Assembly: GCA_006937955.1 (NCBI GenBank)
Contig: SSNP01000007.1
Location: forward strand, 7,600,663-7,664,662
Reading direction: 5' to 3'
Length of the DNA stretch: 64,000 nucleotides
Source of the DNA: Pachypanchax playfairii
Taxonomy: Eukaryota; Chordata; Actinopteri; Cyprinodontiformes; Aplocheilidae
The notes under the pieces were generated by a model, which worked only from the letters and a program-made list of their open reading frames with translations, ran no database searches and was not told where the DNA came from. The stretch's first letter is position 1; every line of letters starts with the position of its first letter. This document shows, piece after piece, positions 1 through 12,400 of the stretch. A program made the translations under genes and the position numbers.

Positions 1-3000
1 AGCTGACAACACTGTCAGCGTATGTATGTGAATGAACTACAACTTGTGTTTTATCAAGTCAGCGGATTGAAGGACTAAAGGCCTCCCTCTGAACAACTCT
101 TTCCTCAAAAGCAGCTGCATTTCCTCAAAATTAAATGATAGTTAAATAAAATAAAGTTTCACACACATGCACAAACACACACACACTTACTACTGATTCT
201 TCTCTGCGACTGAAATAATTAAAAAACATGCTCAGAAGTTTAATTGATTAGTTGATTTTCTGAAAGGGCAGCAGCAACTAAGTCATTATTTTCAATCAAA
301 AGTAGAAGATAAGTCAGCTGTTTGATGCTTCACTGTACATGCACGTGCACATTTGAAAATATATTCAGACAAAAGACACAACAGAATGTCTCCAATCCTC
401 CTCACACACTGCTGAAACACACTCCTAATCCCCACAACAACTCCTCACTGCACTAAGGCACATTGAGACTAAAACATGCTCTCAGTCCAGAGAGAGAATG
501 TAATTAAGTAGCCACCTGGTGTACTTATAAAAGTGTTATTTAGTCAGTTAGCAGAGACATGTATGTTGCAAAATTAGCATAGATTTAGCAAAAGATAAGA
601 GGAACTTAGAGGTATTACCTACATTTCCATGTAACAAAAAAATAACTCCATGTATGAGCATGGCACAGCAGCAAATAGTGTTTGTGGTTTGACAAAAGAA
701 AGTGTTTGATGGTTCAAGTTGTGAACAGCTTGATATGGGGGTTGATGGGCCGGACCGTGGAGTCTGGCTCTGCTTCCTGATGGCCGTTGGAGCTCGTCTC
801 TATCAGCTGCAGCATAACAGAATCAACAAGTCATGCAGAACTTCTGAAACCTGCTTTCACACACAAATCCTTGCTCATCTAACTAATGAACAATGGTTGT
901 TTTCTTCTCTTATGACCTAATTAGATTACTGAAACAGCATCAACACAAAAAGACACAGTCTCCTAATATAGAGGGAATCTGTGTGCAGTTTGCACCACAT
1001 CTTAAAATCTGATTATTCCTAATACTTTTTGTTCGGGATAATTTCTCTACATTTATAAATGTTTACATTACAAACAAGCTGAAATGCTACTGTAATTTGA
1101 CCTTGTTTTCGTTGAAGTGATTAGGAACATAATTGTTCAATTTATATTGAATATAGCATTTTTAGAACTTTTCATGTTGTCATTTATGGTACATATGCTT
1201 TTTTCTAAAGAAACACAAAAATGCTTCTCAGATTTTTCCTTTTACTGCAGCAGAAATCATATTTGGCATTAGTGAAAGCTCCAACCTCATTATCTCATTA
1301 CAGAAAAAGTAAAAGGTTATGCTGACATGAAGAGAGCGATTGTAAAATCCATCTTTTTTCAGACCATGAGTCCTTGTAGAAACTGTAGTTTCCTAAAATT
1401 TCAATGGTGATAACAAATTTTCTACTTCACCAACTGTAGACATTGTTACTTGTTTTCCTAAACACAATCATAAAACTTTTTAACTCAACAATTTTCAGTC
1501 AGTTTAACTTCCTTCTGATAGTGACTTTAACTATCTCTTTTAAAATCAAAGACCATGACTTGACTGGACAAGGTCTTCCATTCTTTAGAGAAATGTGTCA
1601 ATTTAATCCCTGTGTATGCAACATTTATCCATGATACGGGATTGAGAAAGTTGTTAGATTATTCTCTAAAGATCAAGTCAAGTTTTGTATAACCACATGG
1701 AGCTGAGTGAGAGATGGGGTCTTCTCTGGTCACAGGACCATGTAGAGACAAATAACCATTCATTCTTAAAGCCCCTGCCTGGAGTTGAACCCGGGACTTG
1801 CTTGCTGCAGTGCTAACCAAGTGTACCATTGTACAACCCTATAGATCAAATGATTACAGCTTTCTTGCTAAGTGTAAAGCCAACGTTGGTTCATTGCTTG
1901 AATTGATCAACTGTACATTGCAGCCAGGGCCGTCCTTGGAAAAAGTGCTCTGCTTTCAGCCTGACTCAGTCTTCACGTCTCAACTTTTGAATATTTCAGG
2001 CACATAAAAGAGGTTGTGAACATAAAAGGCAAAGTTTGAAAGTCTTCCGTATCTTTAACTTTCATCTCATACAGCAAACAAATGAGGGAATCAATTTTAT
2101 GATGAAAGTAAGTCTTTGGCCCTGTCGCCACCACTTAAGGCCACAAGGGTAATTAATTTCTATCGAATAGGAAGTCAAATACAGATGTGGACACTCCCAG
2201 ACTCCCCTAGCCATCATCTTAGTGCTGAGCTTCTTTGGATCAAAAGGATTTCCTTTATCCCTCGCAGCCCTGCGGTCTGATGCCTTGTGTCTCAGGGCTT
2301 GCAGAATAATAGAGATCAAGGGATTGCTGTTAGAGGCCAACAGATATGAATGGGGTGTCACAGTAGTTCACAAATATTCTGCTGGAGTTCACTTGGTTTG
2401 CTGTCAAGGCTAGATAAATTAATATTAGATGACCAGAATTTAAATCATTTACATGACTGACAAAACTATTACTCGCAGCAGATTTGGAAGACGTTTCTCT
2501 TATGTTCATGTGTGCATTTGTGTGTAACAAATCACATAACTGCAACCTTGGGTGACACACGTTCACATTTCCTATTATCAGTCAAAGTAACGTGATATTT
2601 TTTCATTCAGTTACGGGTGCATATGAATATCAGACCTCTTGCGAAAGGTTGACATACAATTTGCAGTCAAAAAAGAAATATTTGCTAAATTTAAGACTGT
2701 GATTTATTTATTTATTTAAACCAATGTTGTGAAGTAATTTATTCAGCGGATTTCTCACAATGATTCCCTCAAAGGCGGAGAGATCCAAAAATATCCAGGA
2801 GCAAAAGAGGGGATTTTTTTAGTCAGTGTTTTATTATTAAAAGCCAACAGTTACTCGTGACATTTGCATCCTAATAACTGCGAGATAAGTTGGAACTAAG
2901 TTGGCACTCCAAACCTAATCTCCATAATGGGATTTATAGGCAAAATGTGTTGCCTTAAATGCGTTGCCTTTAATGCTTTAGTACACGCAGAAGGAAGAGT

Positions 3001-4002
3001 GGTGTAGGCAAATGTGTCAAGGAGGGTGTTGATGTATTTACATAGGCATCAGTATTCTCCGTCATGCCTTTCAGTGGCACAAAGATAGGAGGCGTACAGA
3101 TAACTGAGAAAGTATGAAGGTGTAATCTTTCAGTTGCCTCTGCTTTTTTGGCACTTGCCTCTTGATAGACTATACTGTGTGTTCCTATTAATTTCCTTCT
3201 CTTGTTCATTTCAGCATGCTGATGGTGTGTAGTCAGAGGAAGCTGCACCATCAGTCAGTTAAATGTACCAAGGAGAGCCAGTTTGAACAAAGGCTATACC
3301 TAATTTCCTTCCTTTATCCTCTCCCTCTCTCTCTTTATAAATCAGCCTCCCATAAGCAAACATTTATCTGTCGCATTATCCCAACGAATCTCAGCCAACA
3401 ACATGTTGAGTATTTAGACAAATAAGTACATCTCTGTTGATCAGTTACAGGAGGAGTATGTCATTATCATTTTTGGAACTTTATTTGAGTCAAAGCAGAG
3501 ATGAATTACAGCTTAGTCCTTGAGAAAATCAATCGTGAGTCTCCAGAGGGACAGAAAATGGTTTTGCAGTGCATAGAGCCGACTCTTCGTGTCAAAAAGA
3601 CATAATCTGACTCAGACGGATTCAAGGGGCCGGCTCGGTGCTTTATTACATGCTAGGCTTGTGTCTGACAGCCGACCTGTACTTTGTTTTGTCTCAGCAG
3701 CTTTGAGCAGAAGAAAGCAATCCCTTTATGTTTCTTTTTGCAGTGTTTTGCAATGTTGGGCACACTTAAGCAAACTGTGAAGCAGAGGATGGGGAAGCTC
3801 AATACAGAATACAGTTTCTATTAAATGTCAGATGAAAAATATGAATGCTATTTTTTTTTTTTGGTGGTATTTGTAATACTTCTTTCATTTCATCAGCTTG
3901 CAAACATGAACATTCATTGCCCTCATGGAAGCTGTCCTGTTGATGAGACCCGCTGGTTCTGAATGTTTCATGATTCCCTCTTTTTTTTTTTTCTTTTGAC
4001 AG
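1..4002. other. Upstream region or 5'UTR intron
   Basis: No coding exon is recognisable. Because the first coding exon has a splice acceptor at 4001-4002, at least the right part is probably an intron behind one or more untranslated 5' exons. I could not locate such an exon or a promoter here; it may lie left of the window. A decayed repeat copy sits at 1728-1838. The rest is AT-rich DNA with short homopolymer runs such as the pyrimidine tract at 3979-3997. Confidence 0.6.
1728..1838. repeat. Decayed copy of an interspersed repeat, first of three
   Basis: The stretch reads like the right-hand part of the repeat at 24071-24378 and 50492-50834. It shares 'ggtcacaggaccatgtagag', 'gttgaacccgggacttgctt' and 'gtgctaaccaagtgtaccat'. 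The middle part is missing. The family looks like a LINE 3' tail or SINE common in fish genomes, but I cannot name it without a repeat library. Confidence 0.5.
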
Positions 4003-4091
4003 AAGAACAGTGAAACAGCTGAAAAGGACAAAGCCAGAATTCTACGCACCTGCGATTGGATTTGAGCCAGTTCTGACCTGAGACCATTAAA
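4003..4091 (+). other. 5' untranslated part of the first coding exon
   Basis: A pyrimidine run followed by 'gacag' at 3998-4002 is a good splice acceptor, so the exon probably starts at 4003. There is no ATG between 4003 and 4091. An in-frame TGA at 4074-4076, five codons before the start codon, fixes the ATG at 4092 as the first in-frame start. The start context has A at -3 and G at +4, which is favourable. Confidence 0.65.
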
Positions 4092-4146
4092 ATGGAGTTG
4101 CTATGGAAACTTATAGTGCTGCTGTCATTGGTGAAACGTCGATCAG
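4092..4146 (+). CDS. cntn3: Contactin coding exon 1: signal peptide
   Basis: Encodes MELLWKLIVLLSLVKRRS and the first base of a Gly codon (phase 1). The pattern M-x-L-x-W-K-L followed by a leucine-rich core matches the contactin 3/4/6 leader exon. The hydrophobic core is followed by K-R-R, which is unusual near a cleavage site; cleavage would probably fall in the following S-G-S-G. The donor is AG|GCAAGT, a GC-type donor. It is the only choice that keeps exon 2 open. Confidence 0.85.
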
Positions 4147-7100
4147 GCAAGTCACCTAAACTCGCATGCTGTTTTATAGAGTCTACAACTTATTTATATA
4201 TGTATTTTTGTGCAAGCACCTTGACAATCTGTCTTGATGGATAAGTTGAAAATCAAATGGAAAAACATGGTGTTGTATAACAAACAGAGGCCGAAGCTTT
4301 CCTACTAGTTTTGCAAACATTAAAAAAGGGTGAAAGTTTTGTATTATTATTATGAGTGGTTCAAAAATGATCACTTTCACTTGTGTACAGCAACTGTCTC
4401 TTTTTTTTTTTTTCCAGGAAGTGAATCCTATCAGAAAAGTATGCAGCGGCTGAATTTCCAGTCGTTAAATTTAAAGAGTGCCTCTATTGTTTCCCTAATT
4501 GAGACTGCACTGGTGGTAGTACAGAAACCTTGTCACTGATCTAGCTTTTAATGAGAGACCTAATTTTCCTCCCTTAGAAAATGTTCAGGGTCAAATACAA
4601 GTTCTCCTCAGAATGTCAGAGTCTGGAGTCGAGAACAAGATGAATAAGAGCTTTGTCTCATGAGCATAAAAGGATCTCGAGGAAAGAGTCATCTTTCATG
4701 TTGCCTCGTTCCTCCTCACAGCTGGGACCAAAAATAATTAGTGTGTGCGTGTGCATGTGTGGGCTTGGGACTCGTCACAGCATGTATTTGTTTGTACATG
4801 TACTTATTAAAAAAAGGAAAAAAACAAAAAAAACAACAGCACATTGACACCTGAATTTGTGTACATGGCAATTAGCATCACTTATTACTAAATCTGCACA
4901 CTTCAGTTGATGTCTAATGAGGCGGTCCTTTGGGAACGCTAACTCACTATGGAATATTCGCCACAAGTCTGAATCACAGAATTAAACATCCTTAAAATGC
5001 AGGAGTTGTGACCTTACCGGGCCTTAGCATTTACTTCTGCAATCATTAGTGGCAGAAACCAACTTCACAGCTATCAATTTAAAGCTATTTAGTGCTCAAC
5101 AACAGAGCTGAGGGCAAGTTGTTGCTGGAAAGCATTGTGTTGCACAGTCCTTACCTTCCTCCTGCAGTGACACACGCTTGAAACACAGTAACTGAGCATT
5201 AATATTCAGTGTTGGGTTACATTACAAGTGCTCTGCTAAAAAGACAAGTATGGCACAGTATAACTGCAGACCTCTAAAACCCCTGTCTTCAGTGAAAAAC
5301 ATGACAAGAAACTCAGTATGCACGCCTGCAATGCTGGGAAAAGAAGGCGCAGTGCAAGTGTATTTGTTAGGTGGCTGTTTCCCTGGTAGGTTATTTATCC
5401 AGACATCGAGGTGTTTTCTTTTTTTTTTTGTTGTTTTTTTTCATTTTTTTTTTCTTCAGTAGGCTTTGGTTGTGTGGGAGACCACTGGTGCCAGCGGGAA
5501 AGTCCTTCCCAGAGCGAGTTCATGTGAAGTTAACCACCTCTTCTCCGATTCGTCTCTGAGGGTCTGAACAGCCTGAGGCAGGGGCGTGGACTATATGTGT
5601 GAATGAGCGAGTAGAGCATGAAAGCAGTGAGAAATGGATGGATGCTATTTGCCTCCAAGATACTATACAACTAACCTTCATATCACTAAATCAACAGACA
5701 AGTGTGGGTTTCTTGTAACCTTCAGGCTCGGCTGGCATGTTCATAAATGTGTATTAATAAATGCAAAGCTGCAAACTTTAATTGCTGTTTGATTAAAATT
5801 TTACAAATATTTAAAAAACATATAAACATCTCAAATATGTAAATCAACAGTGATCTGCACATCAGGAACAGTCAGTGGTAATGAGTAATTGATAAATAAA
5901 ATATGAAAATAATTCCATGTAAAATACAGATTTACACACTGAAATTTTAAAGTGCTTTCCGAAAAATAATTGTCATAAAATACTGAAGGGCTGCAATTTA
6001 GGTGTCTAAAATAAATAACAAAAACATATTTGCTAAGATTCCTGCAAAGTCTCTTACCAGCAATAAACATAAGTTCCCTTTTCTTTGAATAAATAACAAT
6101 AAGAAAATTGCTCATTTTTAGCCTGGCGTGAAGATGCAATACATTTTGACACAAAGTCTGAAGCAGGCCATGGTATGACAGTTTAATTTGAAAAATATTT
6201 GTATTAATATAAATTTCAGAGAGGAAAAGACAAGCTTTTATTTATTTTCATGTCGTTTTTGTCCAAAGTTGGTCTATATCAAAAGGTTTTTCTCTTAACT
6301 ACCATATTGCAAGATTTTTAGTCTGCGTAGAACAATATCTCCAACTCTGCAAATTCTGTTGTGACTTTTAGTTTTAATTGTGTCACCCTGAGATCATCAG
6401 ACCCCCATCTGGTGACCCTTTTAGAAAACCTTTTGGACAGGCACTTGCATAAATTTCTCTCATTCTGGTGTTGCAAAGACATTTCCATTGCATATATGAA
6501 TATTAACTTTTGTAAAAATTACTTTTAACGAACCCAAACCCATCAGAAAAAGCCTGTGTGAAGAAAATAACCCCAGCAAACTACAGCGGGCTGAAGGCGT
6601 CATTGCATCATTTCCCAGTTCCAGTTCTCAGTCCTGTCCTGCAGGACCCCCCTCCCACTTCAACACACCTGAGTTCAGTTGACTGCAGATTAACAGGCTT
6701 TTACTGAACTGAATTCATCTGAAACTGGTGTGTTCAAGCAGTAAAACAACAACATGGCACTCGAGGACTGGAACCTGAAAACACTGATCTATTTCCTTTC
6801 ACCTGGCAGGACTCCTCAGGTTATATATTCCTCATGTTTCCTAATCCTCCAGACAAGTCTTAAGTAGTTTCATAACCCACATGAAACTCTAAATGTGTTT
6901 CCTCCCTTTTCTGCTTTTCTCTTTGAAAGTTTTTGCATGTTCTAAGTTTAGTTTCACTCACCCAGTTATGTGGAATATTTGACCACTGTGGTGACATTTC
7001 ATGCCCTTTCTTAACATTCATTTATGGAATGCCCAAGGCGTGAATGTGCTAAAATCCGTCAGTATATTTGCATTTTTGCAATTTTTATTATTTTGTTTAT

Positions 7101-9390
7101 TACTATTTTTTTGCTTTTATTTACATTTTATGAACATCTTAACCTTTTTGCTTATTGTTGCTCCACAGCTGGATTACAAATGAGATGGAGACAATATGTT
7201 TCTATCTTTTATATGAACATTTAAGAAAATAGTGTACTGATCCTATAACTAATCATTAATTATCTTATTATTGATATTTCCCAGATTGTTTTACAGTGTA
7301 AGATGATGTTGATGTGAAGCAATGGTTCAGAAGCAATGGTTTTATTAATATGAGAATAGTGGTATGTGATTGGATCTTGGCTGGAAATGAGTCACATGTC
7401 TTTCCTCAAAGTCTATGTAACTGATAATGTAATTAAGTTAATTAACGAACATATGGCTCAGTATTGTGGGCCACTCCCCAGCTGGCAATCACAGCGGTGA
7501 AGGTTGTTATTAATTTCTTTAGTGTGTTTCCAGCATCACTTTCTTTTACGTCAACTGTCTCCCTGAAATCAGGAAAAATTAGCATCTCCTCTCACTGCTT
7601 CTCTGTTGAAATATTTAACTAATTTGTTTGTTCCACATCAACTGCTTTTTTTTAATGGAGTCTTTGCAATGCAACTCCGATATTTTAAGCATTTCCATGA
7701 ACTATGATTGAACAAACTTTTTTCTTTAACTGCCCAGACCATCCATCTCCTCAGGTTTTAACGTCTGCTGCCCCCGAATGAGATACCTTAAAAAGGTGTA
7801 CCTTATCGTCCAGGACAGAGTAGCAAGGTGCTTTAAAAAGCAAGATTTTTTTTTATTATTTGATGCATAAAACCTTAAGCTGAAACGGATTGATTTGGGC
7901 CCTCACAAATGGTTGATACCTCCCCCACAGCCGACTACTCATGTGCCTGTTTATTCATGCTGAGGTAAGCTGGAGGAATTCATTTGCTGTCAGCTAGTAT
8001 CGAATTTGAGATTAGTTTTTATTTCGGCCTCTGAAACATCTCCCTCTGCCTTCCACTTGCTTGAGCTCAGAGTCTTGTGTTGTCAGGGGAGCCTTTGAAA
8101 AGATGCACATATCACCATGTCGCAGCAGCAGAGGTGGCCTTTTTTCTTTTAAACACCCCTGTCACTATGACCTCCATCTTTAGGCTGCAGTATTGTTACG
8201 ATCCAAGATCAGTGTATTTCTCTTGGCTTTCCAAGGTTCTCATATGCATCATCAGATTTTGACATTAATTCCTAATCCCTTCATCTTTTCTTAACTCCTT
8301 GTTTGTCTGTTCTTCCTTAATCTTGGAAAATGTAAAGCTTCATGTAATTCTGTCTCACTTCCTGGTTTGGGTCTGTGGAGCCTAAAACACCCAGTTGTTT
8401 GACAGTCTAACAATAAAGTCATGGTAATCAGTGTTTCCCATGACAGCCATTCATCCAATCCACTTGTAAATTTCCTGGTGCATTGCCAGGGACTCAAGTA
8501 AGTGTAGTATCGATTTCAAAGTCATTCTGATGACGGTTGGTGACTTTTTTTTTTTTTTTGNNNNNNNNNNGGGGGGGGGGGGGTTCTGTCAGTTATGACT
8601 AAATTTAGGGTTGTGTTGTTCCTGTTGCTAGGCAACTTCAGAGTCTGTACTGTCAGCCATATTAACTACTGATGAACAACACTGCAAATACCATTTCCAG
8701 TAAAAATGTTAAGTTTTCTCAAATGCAAGAAATATTTCAGTTTTTAATTAGTTAAAACTTCGACAAATGTAATAGGCTAATTATTAGATTCATTAATACA
8801 CTGCTATGTACATATACATACAGTATTAGGGCTGTCAAAATGAACACGTGTTGACGCAAAGCCCCTTTTATCAGCGTTCATTTTTTAGCGCATGATTAAC
8901 GTACAGGTTTCCAAAGTTTTGCTTTGCCAACAAATGTTTGGATGCACAGGTCCGTTGGCCCTCCAGCAATCCGTAATCTGTGAGGTAAATGACAGGCAGT
9001 AATGTAAAGGCTAACTCAGTGGACGCTTGCTAGAGCATGGGAAGCTTTGAACGGGAAGTTTAGCTTTAAAACCACGCTAGATAGTTTTCAGTAGACACAC
9101 TTTTAGTCTTTTAGTACACTTGATAAATTAAACTTCTCGTATACTATTTATTGCTTAGGGACACTGTTACAGTTATAATAAACATATTTTCATCAGGTAT
9201 ATTTGACCACTCCTTTACTTAAAAGTATAGCAGAAATATGAAAAATATTTTAAGGTCAATCAAGAACATCTTAAAAATCTGGGATTAATAGTGAGTTAAC
9301 TATAGACAATCATGTGATTAACTGCGATTAAAATTTTTAATCATTTGACAGCCCTTATATGTGACTGTGTGTGTATATACAGTATATACG

Positions 9391-9421
<31 letters not shown>

Positions 9422-12400
9422 TAAATGTATGTATATTTAGATATGTGTATATACACTTCATAAAACTAAGAAAGTATAATTAATTTTACTTATAATTACA
9501 CTTTTTGATCTTTTGGTAACCAATAACACAAGATGTACTTTATTAACAAGAAAAAATACAAGACACCAGCTGTTCAGCAGTCAGTTGTTGTCTGTTTTTG
9601 TTTTCTTCACAATAAGCCATATATCTTTAGAAGGAGACACATCTATACAACTCAGTCTCACAACAAAACATGAACTAGTCAGATTTATCGCTTCTGATTT
9701 CTTACAAAAAGCAGAGTGAAGTCAGGGTCATGTTTTGGATGTCAGATAGTGATTTTTTTCCCTTTAACCTCAGTGTTTGTTTCCTCTTAGAAAAAATTCA
9801 ATTGACACAATATTTTCAAAAAAATAAAGATCTGAAAAAGTCCAAATGCTTAAAAAACAGGGGAATGCTTAGGGGCTTAGTTTTTCTTCCTTGTCAACCA
9901 TGTCACAACTTTTTAGATTTATGTTGTGTCTTTTTCCATTTGACTGTGCACATAGTTTTGACTTTTTTGTAGCAGCCATAACAATATGCTGCTTACACAC
10001 TGATATTTCAACATTAATATTTTAATCATATCTTATATTATTAAATATAAAGCAAAGAGACCAAACCATTTTTTAAATCAGACAAAAGTTAAAAATAATT
10101 TATTCATTTCCAGTTGCATATAATGATCTTTCTAATGTATGCTGCAGGCTTTATTAGCACTCTCCGTTTGCATATAGCAGCTATATGAATCTTTGCAAGT
10201 AAAATAAAGGTGACATGGACTGAAGTGTCTTTTGGTAATCAGTCAGCTTAAAGGGGCTTGCTCTGCCACTCTGAAATGCTCATTTTAAACTCAGTCATGT
10301 TGCTGAGCTGTTGCCAATTAACCTAATTAGTTGTCAAATGTTTCTCCAGTTTTGAATTGTGCCAATTCCTTTTAGCTTGTTATTGTCACTGTTCCAGCTT
10401 TTTTTTAGATGTGTTGCTGCCATCAAATTCAAAATGAGCTAATGTTTTCCATAAAATGGTAATATATCTCAGTTCCAACATTTGATATGCTGTTTATGTT
10501 CTGTTAGACATAAAATATGTGTTCTTGAACTTTGCTAATCAGTGCATCCTAACTTTTATAGAACTGGAGTTGAATTTCTAGGATATTGCAAATACACTAA
10601 TGAATCCCAGTACCTGCCTTTTTTCATTACACAAATGAAATGATTTTTTTTAATGAGTTATTGATTAACCATAAGCTATTGACTGGCAAGTGCCCGCTCA
10701 TTTATTGACTATGCAATTAACCAGAAAATGAATATCACTATAGACAAGCTTCTGTCTTTGTTGTGTTTAAAATACTGAATAAAATATCAGGGAATTTAGA
10801 AATAATCTAACAAAGCTGCCTTTAAAAATACATTGTTGCCACAACCTGTGGTGAACTTTTTAGATAATATAATTTCCAGAATGCATGTACCAATGGAACT
10901 AAACTGTGAAAATATGATTCCGAGAGACTTTCAAGCAGCACTGTTGATTTGTTCAATCATGGTATGATTGCATAAGTCATAAACTGTAATTTGAATACAT
11001 TTAAAAAGTATTTTGCTTCTTTTTTTTCCTCTTTGCATAAATAATATTAGGTTTTGAAGTATGTGCCTCTTTCTTTCCCAAACTTAACAGCTTTTTATTG
11101 TTACGGCCACAAAACCAGGTTTTAAAGTGAAAACATTTTATTTTTAGTGTTTCTGCTTTTGTATTTGCTTCCCAACAAAGAGATGTTTAAAGGTTTTTTT
11201 TAGGCTAATTACACTGTTTTTCCACCCAGGAAGTGGCATCCTGCTGAAACCTGTTTTTACCAAAGAACCAGGCAGCGTGGTGTTTCCCCTCCAACCAGGA
11301 GAGATTCAGAGAGAGGTGGTGTTTAGCTGTGAAGCCCAAGGACACCCACCCCCCTTCTACAGGTAACACCTGCAGATTTTACCCCCTGGTTTTTGTAACA
11401 CAGATCCTTCCAGGTAATATCTCAGAGCTACCAAGTGCAACATTTGCACTGAGTGCCAACTGGGATTGGATTTGTTGCTTGGGGAAAACTGGGGATTTGT
11501 GTACCATATGGCTCACTACTGATTACTGTCTGCAGCGCTTAGATTCACTGTCAGTCATAGTTAATTTGAGAGTGATTAATTTATTGGCTTCAGTGATTGG
11601 TGTACTTGCATTGGCAGTGAGGCATTGATCTGCAAACTCTGTCTTGAGAGATTTCTCTCATCCATGTTGTCCACATGCATAGCTCATTTATCATCTGACA
11701 TACAGACATGTGTATGTATGTATGTATGTATACATTAAATTATGTTTTAGCTTATGATCCCAATGATTTGATCAGCACAGATCCAAGGGTTACGCAGTGA
11801 GCTTCTGCCTCTCTGGAGAGTACTATATTAGCCTGTACAACTGTACAAACAAACTAGACCAGAGGACCAGAGACCAAAGACAAACTAAAACTAAAACCAA
11901 CAAAAGTTTTTTTTTTAAATCCATCTTTTTTTATTATTGGGACTGACATTGGCAAGAAAAACAGATGACACAGGCATTCTGTGCAGGTTAGCCCCAAACT
12001 ATGGGGTTAGCCCCAAGTCATGTTCGACTAATGCCTCTGTTGCCCACATTCTGTCTCTTGTGTGTTCTTGCTTGGTCAGCTGCTTACTATGCAGCTGCTC
12101 TTACACAACAGGACATCTCCAGTCTTTCACACATACTGCTGAAGGCTTCTCCTGATATCTGACAACAATTAAATTGCTGCATGATAGGGCATCAAGACAA
12201 AAACCTGCACTTATGCCATAGTTAGAATGGCTGCAGCATCATTGAGGGCTGCTATTAACCAACACTGAAAAATGAAAAGATCACTTTCTCCAAAAGGACA
12301 ATCCAGCAGAATGATTTGAGTTTATTACAAGGATTTAAAGAAAAATTAGGTTGGAGTTTGTTTCCCAAACCAGGAATAATCGTTTTCTCTCCATATCTTA

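Larger units (their letters stand above)
4147..11229 (+). other. Intron 1 (7083 bp, GC-AG type)
   Basis: Begins GCAAGT and ends CCACCCAG. It contains an inverted-repeat element at about 6601-6785, a 10-N assembly gap at 8561-8570, a hAT-like element at 8827-9357 and a (TA)n tract at 9390-9418. No other gene is recognisable. Confidence 0.8.

Noticed and set aside
4147..4156. GT donor at 4151 for exon 1 (ending TCAGGCAA|GTCACC)
   Set aside because: It joins exon 2 in phase 2, giving a frame with a stop before the exon ends and no Ig sequence. The GC donor at 4147 gives the contactin frame.
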